NCBI RefSeq assembly: GCF_900111005.1
Contig: NZ_FOFV01000001.1
Location: 992,001 to 1,056,000 of the forward strand
Origin: Lentzea albida
Lineage (GTDB): Bacteria; Actinomycetota; Actinomycetes; Mycobacteriales; Pseudonocardiaceae
DNA length: 64,000 bases
Direction: 5' to 3'
The position numbers and the translations under genes are program-made. Below the pieces are notes generated by a model that saw nothing but the letters and a program-made list of their open reading frames with translations, searched no databases and was not told the DNA's origin. Below are positions 25,940 to 33,416 of this stretch, one piece after another; position 1 is the stretch's first letter, and each line of letters begins with the position of its first letter.

Positions 25940-25982
25940 TGTGCGGCTTAGTTGCCTCCGCCGTCACGCGCCAGAACGCCCT

Positions 25983-26004
25983 GGTAATGCGCGGTTCCTA
26001 GGTT
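25983..26004 (+). promoter_or_regulatory. narK promoter with an element shared with the nitrate reductase gene
   Basis: GGTAATGCGCGGTTCCTAG (25983-26001) repeats the upstream element of the nitrate reductase gene. The -10 TAGGTT is at 25999-26004; a leader of about 30 nt follows with GGAGG at 26028-26032 before ATG 26040. Confidence 0.55.
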
Positions 26005-26039
26005 TTGCCGCAGTCGCCGAACCCTTGTGGAGGACTTTC

Positions 26040-27341
26040 ATGAGCTGGATCGACCACTGGGAACCGGAGAAGCCCGAGTTCTGGGAGTCGACGGGCAAGC
26101 GGATCGCCCGCAAGAACCTCGCGCTCAGCATCTTCGCGGAGAACCTCGGGTTCAGCGTGTGGGTGCTGATGAGCATCGTGGTGGTGAGCCTGAGCTCGGT
26201 CGGGTTCGCCTTCAGCGTCGGCCAGCAGTTCTGGCTGCTGATCGTGCCGAACCTGGTCGGCGCCGTGCTGCGGGTGCCGTACACGTTCGCCGTGCCGCGC
26301 TTCGGTGGGCGGTTGTGGACGACGATCAGCGCCGGGTTGCTGCTGATCCCGTGCGCGATGCTCGCCTACGCCGTCTCCACGCCGGGCACGCCGTTCTGGT
26401 TCTTCCTGCTCACGTCGGCCGCGATGGGCCTCGGCGGCGGCAACTTCTCGTCCTCGATGGCGAACATCTCGTTCTTCTACCCGGAGGGCAAGAAGGGCCT
26501 GGCGCTCGGCATGAACGCGGCCGGCGGCAACCTCGGCGTCGCCGTCACGCAGCTCATCGTGCCGTTCGTGATCACCCTCGGCACCGGGATCCACCTCGCC
26601 TACGCGGCGCTGATCTGGATGCCGTTCATCGTGCTCGCGACCGCGCTCGCCTGGTTCTTCATGGACAGCCTCACGCAGGCCAAGCCCGACGGGCAGTCGT
26701 ACCGGCTGGCGCTGTCGAACCAGCACACGTGGGTGATGTCGTTCCTGTACATCGGCACGTTCGGGTCGTTCATCGGGTACTCGTTCGCGTTCCCGTCGCT
26801 GATCAAGCTGAGCTTCGTCGACTACAAGGGCTGGGTGGCGCTCGCGTTCCTCGGCGCGCTGATCGGGTCGATCGCCCGCCCGTTCGGCGGCTGGCTGGCC
26901 GACCGGGTCGGTGGTGCGAAGGTCACGCTCTGGACGTTCCTCGGGCTCGCCGCCGGCACACTCGGCGTGATCGTCAGCGTGGACACCCGGAACTTCGCGC
27001 TGTTCTTCGGTTCCTTCATCGCGCTGTTCGTGCTGGCGGGCGTGGGCAACGGCTCCACGTACCGGATGATCCCGGCGATCTTCCGCACCCAGTCCGAGGA
27101 CGACAAGTCCGCCAAGCGCCAGGCCGCCGCCGTGGTCGGCATCGCAGGAGCGATCGGCGCGGCCGGAGGCGTGCTGGTGAACCTGGTCTTCAAGTTCTCG
27201 CTGGAGGGCTCGAAGACCCTGACGCCCGCGCTGACCGCGATCCTCGTGTTCTACGCGCTCTGCCTCGGTACGACCTGGTGGTTCTACCTGAGGCGCACCG
27301 TGTTCGCCGCTCGTCCATCGCTCGCCTACGCAGGCGTTTAA
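26040..27341 (+). CDS. narK: Nitrate/nitrite transporter, NarK type
   Basis: A 433-residue major-facilitator protein with 12 hydrophobic segments. The two nitrate-signature stretches are present: GGGNFSSSMANISFFYPEGK with GMNAAGGNLG in the first half, and GVGNGSTYRMIPAIF in the second, which line the nitrate path in NarK/NRT proteins. It imports nitrate and/or exports nitrite for the flanking reductases. ATG 26040 has GGAGG 7 nt upstream; the 56-codon upstream extension overlaps the flavoprotein gene end and is rejected. It has its own promoter and is 73 nt ahead of nirB. Confidence 0.94.
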   Translation: MSWIDHWEPEKPEFWESTGKRIARKNLALSIFAENLGFSVWVLMSIVVVSLSSVGFAFSVGQQFWLLIVPNLVGAVLRVPYTFAVPRFGGRLWTTISAGLLLIPCAMLAYAVSTPGTPFWFFLLTSAAMGLGGGNFSSSMANISFFYPEGKKGLALGMNAAGGNLGVAVTQLIVPFVITLGTGIHLAYAALIWMPFIVLATALAWFFMDSLTQAKPDGQSYRLALSNQHTWVMSFLYIGTFGSFIGYSFAFPSLIKLSFVDYKGWVALAFLGALIGSIARPFGGWLADRVGGAKVTLWTFLGLAAGTLGVIVSVDTRNFALFFGSFIALFVLAGVGNGSTYRMIPAIFRTQSEDDKSAKRQAAAVVGIAGAIGAAGGVLVNLVFKFSLEGSKTLTPALTAILVFYALCLGTTWWFYLRRTVFAARPSLAYAGV

Positions 27342-27414
27342 CACCGCGGACACGCGGCTGACCCAGGCACGACACACCGCCCGGTGACGATGCCGGGCGG
27401 AAGGAGGGGTTCCG

Positions 27415-29871
27415 ATGACTCGAACGCTCGTCGTGATCGGCTACGGCATGGTCGGCCACCGGCTCACCGACCTCCTGCGCGACTCCGGGTGGCGGATCGT
27501 GGTGTTCGGCGAGGAGTCCCGCCCCGCCTACGACCGCGTCGCACTCTCGTCCTATGTGGACACGTGGAGTTCCGCCGACCTCGAACTGCCCGCGCTGACC
27601 GGGTGTGAGCTCCGCCTTGGCGAGAAGGTCGTGTCCGTGGACCGCGACCGCCGGGTCGTGGTCGGTGCCTCCGGCGTCGAGGTGACGTACGACGCGCTGG
27701 TGCTGGCCACGGGATCGGTGCCGTTCGTGCCCCCGGTCCCCGGCCGCGACCTGCCCGGCTGCCACGTCTACCGGACCATCGACGACCTCGACGAGATCCG
27801 GGCGACGGTCGAGGCGGCCTCACGTCCCGGCCGGAAGTCCGGCATGGTGCTCGGCGGCGGCCTGCTGGGGCTGGAGGCGGCCAACGCGTTGCGCGGCATG
27901 GGCGTCTCGCCGCACGTCGTCGAGCTCGCACCGCGGCTGATGCCCATCCAGGTCGACGAGGGCGGCGCCGGGCTGCTGAAGCGGCTGGTCGAGAAGCTCG
28001 ACCTGACCGTGCACACCGGCACCTCCGCCTCCTCGATCGAACGCGACGGGTCGCGGTTGATCGCGAAGCTGGCGTCCGGACTCGAGCTCGACCTCGACGT
28101 GGTGGTGTTCAGCGCCGGCATCCGGCCGCGCACCGAGCTGGACCTCGGGCTCCCGCTCGGGCCACGCGGTGGGTACCTGGTCGACGAGGCCTGCCGGACG
28201 TCCGATCCGCACGTGTTCGCGATCGGCGAGTGCGCCGCGGTCGAGGGCGTGACGTACGGGCTCGTCGCTCCCGGCTACTCGATGGCCGAGGTGGTCGCGG
28301 ACCAGCTCGCCGGTGGTGCGCGGGTGTTCCCGGGCGCCGACGTGTCCACCAAGCTGAAGCTGCTCGGGGTGGACGTGGCGTCGTTCGGCGACGCGCACGC
28401 CACCACCGAGGGCGCCTTGGAAGTGGTCGTGAACAACGCCGTCGCGGGCACCTACAGCAAGCTCGTGGTGTCGGACGACGCCCGGATCCTGCTGGGCGGT
28501 GTGCTCGTCGGCGACGCATCCTCGTACCTGTCGCTGCGGCCGTTGGTGGGCAAGGAGGTTCCCGCCGCCCTGCTGCAGCCCGGCGGTGCCGTGGACGTGG
28601 AAATGCCCGCTGACGCGCAGGTCTGCTCGTGTCTCGCGGTGACCAAGCAGACGATCACGGACGCGATCGTGTCCGGCGTGGCCTGCGACGTGGCCGAGCT
28701 GAAGGCGTGCACCAAGGCCGGCACGGGCTGCGGCTCGTGCGTGCCGATGCTGAAGAAGCTGCTGACGGAGTGCGGTGTCGAGCAGTCCAAGGCGTTGTGC
28801 GAGCACTTCACGCACTCCCGCGCGGAGCTGTTCGAGATCGTCCGGGCGACCCGCATCACGACGTTCTCCGCGCTCGTGGAGAAGCACGGCACCGGACGCG
28901 GCTGCGACATCTGCAAGCCCGCGGTGGCCTCGATCCTGGCGTCGCTCGGCAACGGGCACATCCTCGGCGCGGAGCAGGTGTCGTTGCAGGACACCAACGA
29001 CAGGTTCCTGGCGAACCTGCAGCGCAACGGCACGTACTCGGTCGTGCCGCGCATCCCCGGCGGTGAGATCACGCCGGAGAAGCTGATCGTCATCGGTGAG
29101 GTGGCCCGCGACTACGGGCTCTACACGAAGATCACCGGTGGTCAGCGCATCGACCTGTTCGGCGCGACCGTCGACCAGCTGCCCGAGATCTGGCGCCGGC
29201 TCGTCGACGCCGGGTTCGAGTCCGGCCACGCGTACGGCAAGTCGTTGCGCACGGTGAAGTCCTGCGTCGGCACGACCTGGTGCCGTTACGGCGTGCAGGA
29301 CTCCGTCGGCCTGGCGATCGAGCTGGAGCTGCGCTACCGGGGGCTGCGGTCACCGCACAAGCTCAAGTCGGCGGTGTCCGGTTGTGCGCGCGAGTGCGCC
29401 GAGGCGCGCAGCAAGGACTTCGGCATCATCGCCACCGAGAACGGCTGGAACCTCTACGTGGCCGGCAACGGCGGCTTCACCCCGCGTCACGCCGACCTGC
29501 TCGTGTCCGATGTGGACACCGAACAGCTGATCCGGGTGATCGACCGGTTCCTGATGTTCTACATCCGCACGGCCGACCGCCTGCAGCGCACCGCGGCGTG
29601 GCTGGAGGGGCTCGACGGCGGGCTCGACCACCTGCGCGAGGTCGTCGTGGACGACAAGCTCGGCATCTGCGCCGACCTGGAGGCCGCGATGGAGTCGCAC
29701 GTCTCCGACTACGCCGACGAGTGGCGCGGTGTGCTGGAGGACCCGGAGAAGCTGGCGCGGTTCACGTCGTTCGTGAACGCGCCCGGCACCCCCGACCCCA
29801 CGATCTCGTTCCGCGCTGAACGCGGTCAGCGCGTCCCCGTCTCCCTGGGCATCCCGGAGGTCGTCAGGTGA
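27415..29871 (+). CDS. nirB: NAD(P)H nitrite reductase, large subunit
   Basis: An 818-residue enzyme that reduces nitrite to ammonia with six electrons. In order: FAD fold (VVIGYGMVGHRLTDLL), NAD fold (MVLGGGLLGLEAANAL), BFD-like 2Fe-2S domain (CSCLAV...GCGSC), then the siroheme/4Fe-4S domain with KSCVGTTWCRYG and SGCARECAEA carrying the four cluster Cys. Length matches NirB. ATG 27415 is preceded by GGAAGGAGGGG, the strongest ribosome binding site in the window. nirD overlaps its end by 4 nt (GTGA). The enzyme needs siroheme, made with the last two genes of this operon. Confidence 0.97.
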   Translation: MTRTLVVIGYGMVGHRLTDLLRDSGWRIVVFGEESRPAYDRVALSSYVDTWSSADLELPALTGCELRLGEKVVSVDRDRRVVVGASGVEVTYDALVLATGSVPFVPPVPGRDLPGCHVYRTIDDLDEIRATVEAASRPGRKSGMVLGGGLLGLEAANALRGMGVSPHVVELAPRLMPIQVDEGGAGLLKRLVEKLDLTVHTGTSASSIERDGSRLIAKLASGLELDLDVVVFSAGIRPRTELDLGLPLGPRGGYLVDEACRTSDPHVFAIGECAAVEGVTYGLVAPGYSMAEVVADQLAGGARVFPGADVSTKLKLLGVDVASFGDAHATTEGALEVVVNNAVAGTYSKLVVSDDARILLGGVLVGDASSYLSLRPLVGKEVPAALLQPGGAVDVEMPADAQVCSCLAVTKQTITDAIVSGVACDVAELKACTKAGTGCGSCVPMLKKLLTECGVEQSKALCEHFTHSRAELFEIVRATRITTFSALVEKHGTGRGCDICKPAVASILASLGNGHILGAEQVSLQDTNDRFLANLQRNGTYSVVPRIPGGEITPEKLIVIGEVARDYGLYTKITGGQRIDLFGATVDQLPEIWRRLVDAGFESGHAYGKSLRTVKSCVGTTWCRYGVQDSVGLAIELELRYRGLRSPHKLKSAVSGCARECAEARSKDFGIIATENGWNLYVAGNGGFTPRHADLLVSDVDTEQLIRVIDRFLMFYIRTADRLQRTAAWLEGLDGGLDHLREVVVDDKLGICADLEAAMESHVSDYADEWRGVLEDPEKLARFTSFVNAPGTPDPTISFRAERGQRVPVSLGIPEVVR

Positions 29872-30179
29872 TCGTCTGTGACTTCGACGTGTTGAGGCCG
29901 GAGCAGGGCGTCGCGGCGTTGCTGCCCGACGGCTCGCAGGTGGCGGTGTTCCTGACCGCCGACGGCTCGGTGCACGCGCTGGACAACATCGACCCGTTCA
30001 GCGGGGCGGCCGTGCTGTCGCGCGGCATAGTGGGCGACCGCGGCGGCGTTCCCGTGGTGGTGTCCCCGGTCTACAAGCAGGCGTTCGAGCTGGCGACCGG
30101 CAAGTGCCTGGACCAGCCGGACGTCGCCGTCACCGTGCACGGCGTGCGCGTGCGCGACGGTGTCGTGGAGCTGACGTGA
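29868..30179 (+). CDS. nirD: Nitrite reductase small subunit
   Basis: A 103-residue Rieske-fold protein. As is usual for NirD, it lacks the Cys/His ligands of true Rieske proteins; only single Cys residues are present (IVCDF and GKCLDQ). The pattern LPDGSQVAVFLTADGSVHALDNIDPFSGA is characteristic. It is needed for NirB activity. The start GTG 29868 overlaps the nirB stop, and its own stop overlaps the next start, so NirB, NirD and the HemD-like protein are translationally coupled. Confidence 0.93.
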   Translation: MIVCDFDVLRPEQGVAALLPDGSQVAVFLTADGSVHALDNIDPFSGAAVLSRGIVGDRGGVPVVVSPVYKQAFELATGKCLDQPDVAVTVHGVRVRDGVVELT

Positions 30180-31267
30180 CGGGCCCGCTGGCGGGCTTCA
30201 CCATCGGCGTCACCGCGGCCCGCCGCGCGGACGAGCTCATCGCGTTGCTGGAACGCAAGGGCGCCGCCGTCCTGCACGGCCCGGCCCTGCGGATCGTGCC
30301 GCTGCCCGACGACGCCACCCTGCACGCGGCGACGCTGGAGCTCGTGTCGTCCCCGGTCGACGTGGTCGTCGCCACGACCGCGATCGGCTTCCGCGGCTGG
30401 TTCGAGGCGGCCGAGGGGTGGGGACTCGCCTCGCGGCTGCACCGCGCGCTGGAAGGTGCGGTGGTCTTGCCACGCGGCCCCAAGGCGAAGGGCGCGGTGC
30501 GGGCGGCGGGGTTGACGGAGACCTGGTCGCCCTCGTCGGAGTCGAACGCCGAGCTGTTGCAGTACCTGCTGCGGATGGGCGTGTCCGGCAAGCGCGTGGC
30601 CGTTCAGCTGCACGGCGAACCGTTGCCGGACTTCGTGAACACCCTCGCCGCCGCCGGAGCCGATGTCGTCGAGATCCCCGTCTACCGGTGGGAGCCGCCT
30701 GCCGATCTCGGCCCGTTGCAGCGGTTGATCGACGCCGTGGTGGCCGGGCAGGTGGATGCCCTGACCTTCACGTCGGCGCCGGCGGCTGCCTCCGTGCTGC
30801 GGACCGCGCCGGATCACAGTGCGCTGGTGTCCTGCCTGAGGCGGGATGTCCTGGTGGTCGGGGTCGGAGCGATCACCGCCGGACCGTTGGTGGCGGCCGG
30901 GATCCCCGTGGTGCAGCCCGCCCGGTCGCGGATCGGGTCGATGGTGCGGGAGTTGGCCCTGGAGCTGCCTTCCCGTGCGCTGCGGTTGCGGATCGCCTCG
31001 CGGGACATGGAGATGCGGGCTCAGGCCGTGCTGATCGACGGCGAGCTCCGTCCTGTGGCTCCGGCTCCCATGGCCGTGTTGCGGACTTTGGTGGCCGCTC
31101 GCGGCCGGGTGGTGTCGCGGCAGGACCTGTTGGCCGCCTTGCCCTCCGGTGGGGAGGAGCACGCCGTCGAGACCGCTATCGGACGGCTGCGGACCGCCTT
31201 GGGGTCGCCGCAGATGGTGTGCACCGTGGTGAAGCGCGGGTACCGATTGGCGATGGAGCCCGTATGA
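30176..31267 (+). CDS. nnaR: NnaR-type protein: uroporphyrinogen-III synthase domain fused to a winged helix
   Basis: A 363-residue fusion. Residues about 1-260 form a HemD fold (FTIGVTAARRADELIALLERKG, VDALTFTSAPAAASVL, VVGVGAITAGPLVAAGI). Residues about 275-360 are an OmpR/PhoB-type DNA-binding domain (PMAVLRTLVAARGRVVSRQDL and a recognition-helix region ending VKRGYRLA). In Streptomyces and M. smegmatis such proteins (NnaR) co-activate nitrate/nitrite assimilation genes; whether the HemD domain is catalytic or senses a tetrapyrrole is not settled here. GTG 30176 overlaps nirD by 4 nt; the upstream extension is rejected. It probably regulates this locus through the shared promoter element. 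Confidence 0.85.
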   Translation: MTGPLAGFTIGVTAARRADELIALLERKGAAVLHGPALRIVPLPDDATLHAATLELVSSPVDVVVATTAIGFRGWFEAAEGWGLASRLHRALEGAVVLPRGPKAKGAVRAAGLTETWSPSSESNAELLQYLLRMGVSGKRVAVQLHGEPLPDFVNTLAAAGADVVEIPVYRWEPPADLGPLQRLIDAVVAGQVDALTFTSAPAAASVLRTAPDHSALVSCLRRDVLVVGVGAITAGPLVAAGIPVVQPARSRIGSMVRELALELPSRALRLRIASRDMEMRAQAVLIDGELRPVAPAPMAVLRTLVAARGRVVSRQDLLAALPSGGEEHAVETAIGRLRTALGSPQMVCTVVKRGYRLAMEPV

Positions 31268-31905
31268 AACTGGTGCTGGCGTTCCACGGGACGCGCGATC
31301 CCCGTGGTCTCGAGGTGTGTTCCGCGATCGCGTCCATGGTCGCTGCTTCGGTCGACGTGCCTGTCGACGTGGCCTACGCCGACGTGGTGCAGCCGGACGT
31401 GCGGTCCGTTGTGGACGGACCTTGTGTGGTGGTGCCGGTGTTCCTCGCCGCCGGCTATCACGTTCGAGTGGACATTCCCGCGCAGATCGGTGATCGCGAC
31501 GGAGTGGTGCTGACGCCGCCCTTGGGGCTGGACGCGGTACCGGCCGTGCTCGACCGGCTGCGCGAGGCAGGTGTCCGCCGCGGTGACGCAGTAGTGCTTG
31601 CCGCGGCGGGATCTTCTGACGCGCGGGCGTTGGCGACCGTGCGGAGGGCGGCGGCTCTGGTGGGAGCCTCCGCCGTGGGGTACGTGGCCACCGCGACGCC
31701 CCGCGTGGCCGATGTCGTGGGTGCCTTGCGGGGGCGCCGGGTGGCCGTGGCCTCGTGGCTCCTGGCACCGGGGGCATTCCACGGGGTGCTGGCCGGGTGC
31801 GGCGCGGACGTCGTGTCCGAACCGGTCGGGGCACATCCTCTGGTGGTCGAGGCTTTGTTGCGCAGGTACTACGAGGCTCTCCGGGTGTTGCACCGGTCAG
31901 CTTGA
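31264..31905 (+). CDS. sirB: Sirohydrochlorin chelatase (SirB/CbiX type)
   Basis: A 213-residue class II chelatase. The N-terminal LAFHGTRDPRG supplies the first active-site His, and VVVPVFLAAGYHVRVDIP the second His region, which together bind the metal in CbiX/SirB proteins. It inserts Fe2+ into sirohydrochlorin to give siroheme for NirB; cobalt chelation for cobalamin is the alternative, but no cobalamin gene is near. ATG 31264 overlaps the previous stop (ATGA). Last gene of the nirB-nirD-nnaR-sirB operon. An earlier in-frame start inside nnaR is shadow. Confidence 0.88.
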   Translation: MKLVLAFHGTRDPRGLEVCSAIASMVAASVDVPVDVAYADVVQPDVRSVVDGPCVVVPVFLAAGYHVRVDIPAQIGDRDGVVLTPPLGLDAVPAVLDRLREAGVRRGDAVVLAAAGSSDARALATVRRAAALVGASAVGYVATATPRVADVVGALRGRRVAVASWLLAPGAFHGVLAGCGADVVSEPVGAHPLVVEALLRRYYEALRVLHRSA

Positions 31906-32041
31906 GCCTCGGTGGTCGAGTTTCGCTCGCGGGTCGGGCTTGTGTGCGGGTCGGCCGCGGTTCCAGCGGGGTTGGTCGCGTTTGGTTGGGCGGGTCGCGT
32001 TGCGTGGCCTGGTTGCGCGGGTCTTGACGATTTTGGGGTGC

Positions 32042-32162
32042 GATTGGGGCTTGACCTTGAGCCTCTGGCGGGGTGCTGGGACGGCCGGAAAGGGCCGGGC
32101 TGAAAAGCGCCCGGCCGTGCCCAGAGGGGTAGCACCCCACCCCTCAAGGTAAAGCCCCAATC
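32042..32162. repeat. Long hairpin element with 20-bp arms
   Basis: Outer arms are GATTGGGGCTTGACCTTGAG (32042-32061) and CTCAAGGTAAAGCCCCAATC (32143-32162), complementary except for one position. Inside, ACGGCCGG (32081-32088) pairs with CCGGCCGT (32111-32118), while CCTCTGG/CCAGAGG and GGGGTGCT/AGCACCCC pair in crossed order, so alternative folds exist. It lies 136 bp after sirB, so it is more than a simple terminator. Confidence 0.8.
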
Positions 32163-32239
32163 GCCAGTGCGGGTGTGCACCGCCTCTGAGAGCCCGAAAG
32201 GTCCAGACGGCTCGCTTCGCATCGCCACGCCAGGCTGCG

Positions 32240-32492
32240 TGCGTGGTTGGCCTTGTGCGGGTGGGCGCCGGTTGGCACCGCGCGCCTGGCCTGCGTGCGT
32301 GGTCGCCCTGCGAGGGCGACTGCGGTTGGTACCGCGCGCCTGGCCTGCGTGCGGGTCGCTTTGCGTGGCGAGTGCGGTTGGTACCGCGCGCCTGGCCTGC
32401 GTGCGGGTCGCTTTGCGTGGCGAGTGCGGTTGGTACCGCGTGCCGGGCCTGCGTGCGCGGTCGCCCTGCGAGGGCGAGTGCGGTCGTCACCG
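32240..32492. repeat. 52/54-bp tandem repeats, about 4.5 copies
   Basis: The motif (T)GCGGTTGGTACCGCGCGCC followed by TGGCCTGCGTGCG recurs with phase points at 32269, 32323, 32375, 32427 and 32481, giving spacings of 54, 52, 52 and 54 bp. The 54-bp units contain TCGCCCTGCGAGGGCGA, a small palindrome, in place of TCGCTTTGCGTGGCGA in the 52-bp units. Confidence 0.8.
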
Positions 32493-32522
32493 CTCCCTGT
32501 TCGCCCCGCCCGCGTCCCCGCG

Positions 32523-32849
32523 CTACCAGAGGCCCGGCGGCTCGGCCGGCTCCTCCTTGCGGGCGTCCTCCCAGCGGTAGTCCCGGAGGTTCACCTTGCC
32601 ATCGAGGTTGGGCACGCCCTCCTCGTGCAGCATCTGGAGCTGCGTGTCGCGCAGGTGCGGCGCGCAGGTGCCGTCGGCCTTCAGAACTCGTTGCCACGGC
32701 AGGTCGTGGCCGTCCTCGTTGAGGATGCGGCCCACCAGGCGTGGCGACGGGGCCTTGGCGAGGTCCGCGATGTCGCCGTAGGTGGCGACTCGTCCGCGGG
32801 GGATGGCCTTGATGAGTTCACGGACTCGCTCGTGGATCTCCTCGTCCAT
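32523..32849 (-). CDS. Alkyltransferase-like (ATL) DNA-binding protein
   Basis: A 108-residue protein with the C-terminal DNA-binding fold of O6-alkylguanine-DNA alkyltransferase (PF01035): IPRGRVATYGDIADLAKAP and PRLVGRILNEDG. The active-site PCHRV is replaced by PWQRV, so the acceptor Cys is Trp, the defining change of ATL proteins, which bind alkylated guanine and recruit nucleotide excision repair rather than repairing it directly. ATG 32849. Rv3204 is the mycobacterial positional match. It is isolated between noncoding stretches. Confidence 0.88.
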   Translation of the reverse strand: MDEEIHERVRELIKAIPRGRVATYGDIADLAKAPSPRLVGRILNEDGHDLPWQRVLKADGTCAPHLRDTQLQMLHEEGVPNLDGKVNLRDYRWEDARKEEPAEPPGLW

Positions 32850-33416
32850 CTCGCGAGTCTAGCCAGACGGTGCTCGGCCGCGGGGGAGGAGCGGGCGCTG
32901 CATCGGCCGCGTGGGTGCCGGTCTCCGTCGGGACGGGCGTCTCCTCGGCGATCGTGACCGCGAGCCGCCGCAGGTGGTCGTCGATGACGCGGATCTGGCC
33001 GGGGTGCCACCGCGCAGCCAGCGGAGCAGCAGCACGAGCCATCGTCGGGGCATGGGTTTCAAATCCGTTCGGGAGAGCTCGGACCGCTGCGGGACAGGAA
33101 CTTCGTGAGTCGGCGAAGGACTCGTCACGAAGGCGGGCCGGTTGGGGACGGACCACCTCAGAGTCCGTTTGGGACGAGACGACAGTGCCTGAACGGGTGG
33201 ATCGGCGTCACTCCGATGGTGCAGCGCGGTGGCTGAGCAACCGGACCTGCGGACTTCGCCGGCGAGGCGGCCCTGAGCGTGTTCTTGTACGCTTGCATTG
33301 GTCGTACGGACTGAAACCACGCTGTAGTGTCGGAGGATCACACGGTTGGCGCAATGGGTGTCGACCGCCGGTAGGTAAACTCCCGGACACTCTCCAACCC
33401 ATACAGGGCAACGGGA
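32850..33416. other. 567-bp intergenic region
   Basis: No gene is supported. Frames on both strands have compositions of shadow type and no recognisable domain. The last 60 bp contain the promoter motif shared with the second GGDEF-EAL gene. The rest shows no clear repeat; it may be decayed coding sequence. Confidence 0.5.
33361..33384 (+). promoter_or_regulatory. Promoter motif of the first GGDEF-EAL gene (TCGAC-N8-GGTAAACTCCC)
   Basis: TCGAC (33361-33365), 8 nt, GGTAAACTCCC (33374-33384), with TAAACT as a likely -10 and 32 nt to ATG 33417. The same arrangement precedes the paralog at 38963. Confidence 0.6.

Larger units (their letters stand above)
31906..32522. other. 617-bp noncoding region
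   Basis: No credible gene is present. The first 130 bp are G/T-rich on the plus strand without clear structure; then follow a long hairpin element (32042-32162) and a 52/54-bp tandem repeat block (about 32240-32490). Open frames on both strands here are Arg/Pro/Gly-rich shadows. Confidence 0.75.

Noticed and set aside
32240-32492. Possible CRISPR array
   Set aside because: The units are contiguous with no unique spacers, are longer than CRISPR repeats, and no cas gene is near.
31897-32697. Open frames across the hairpin and tandem repeat region after sirB
   Set aside because: They consist of translated repeats (Arg/Ala/Pro/Gly) on both strands with no start signal or domain.
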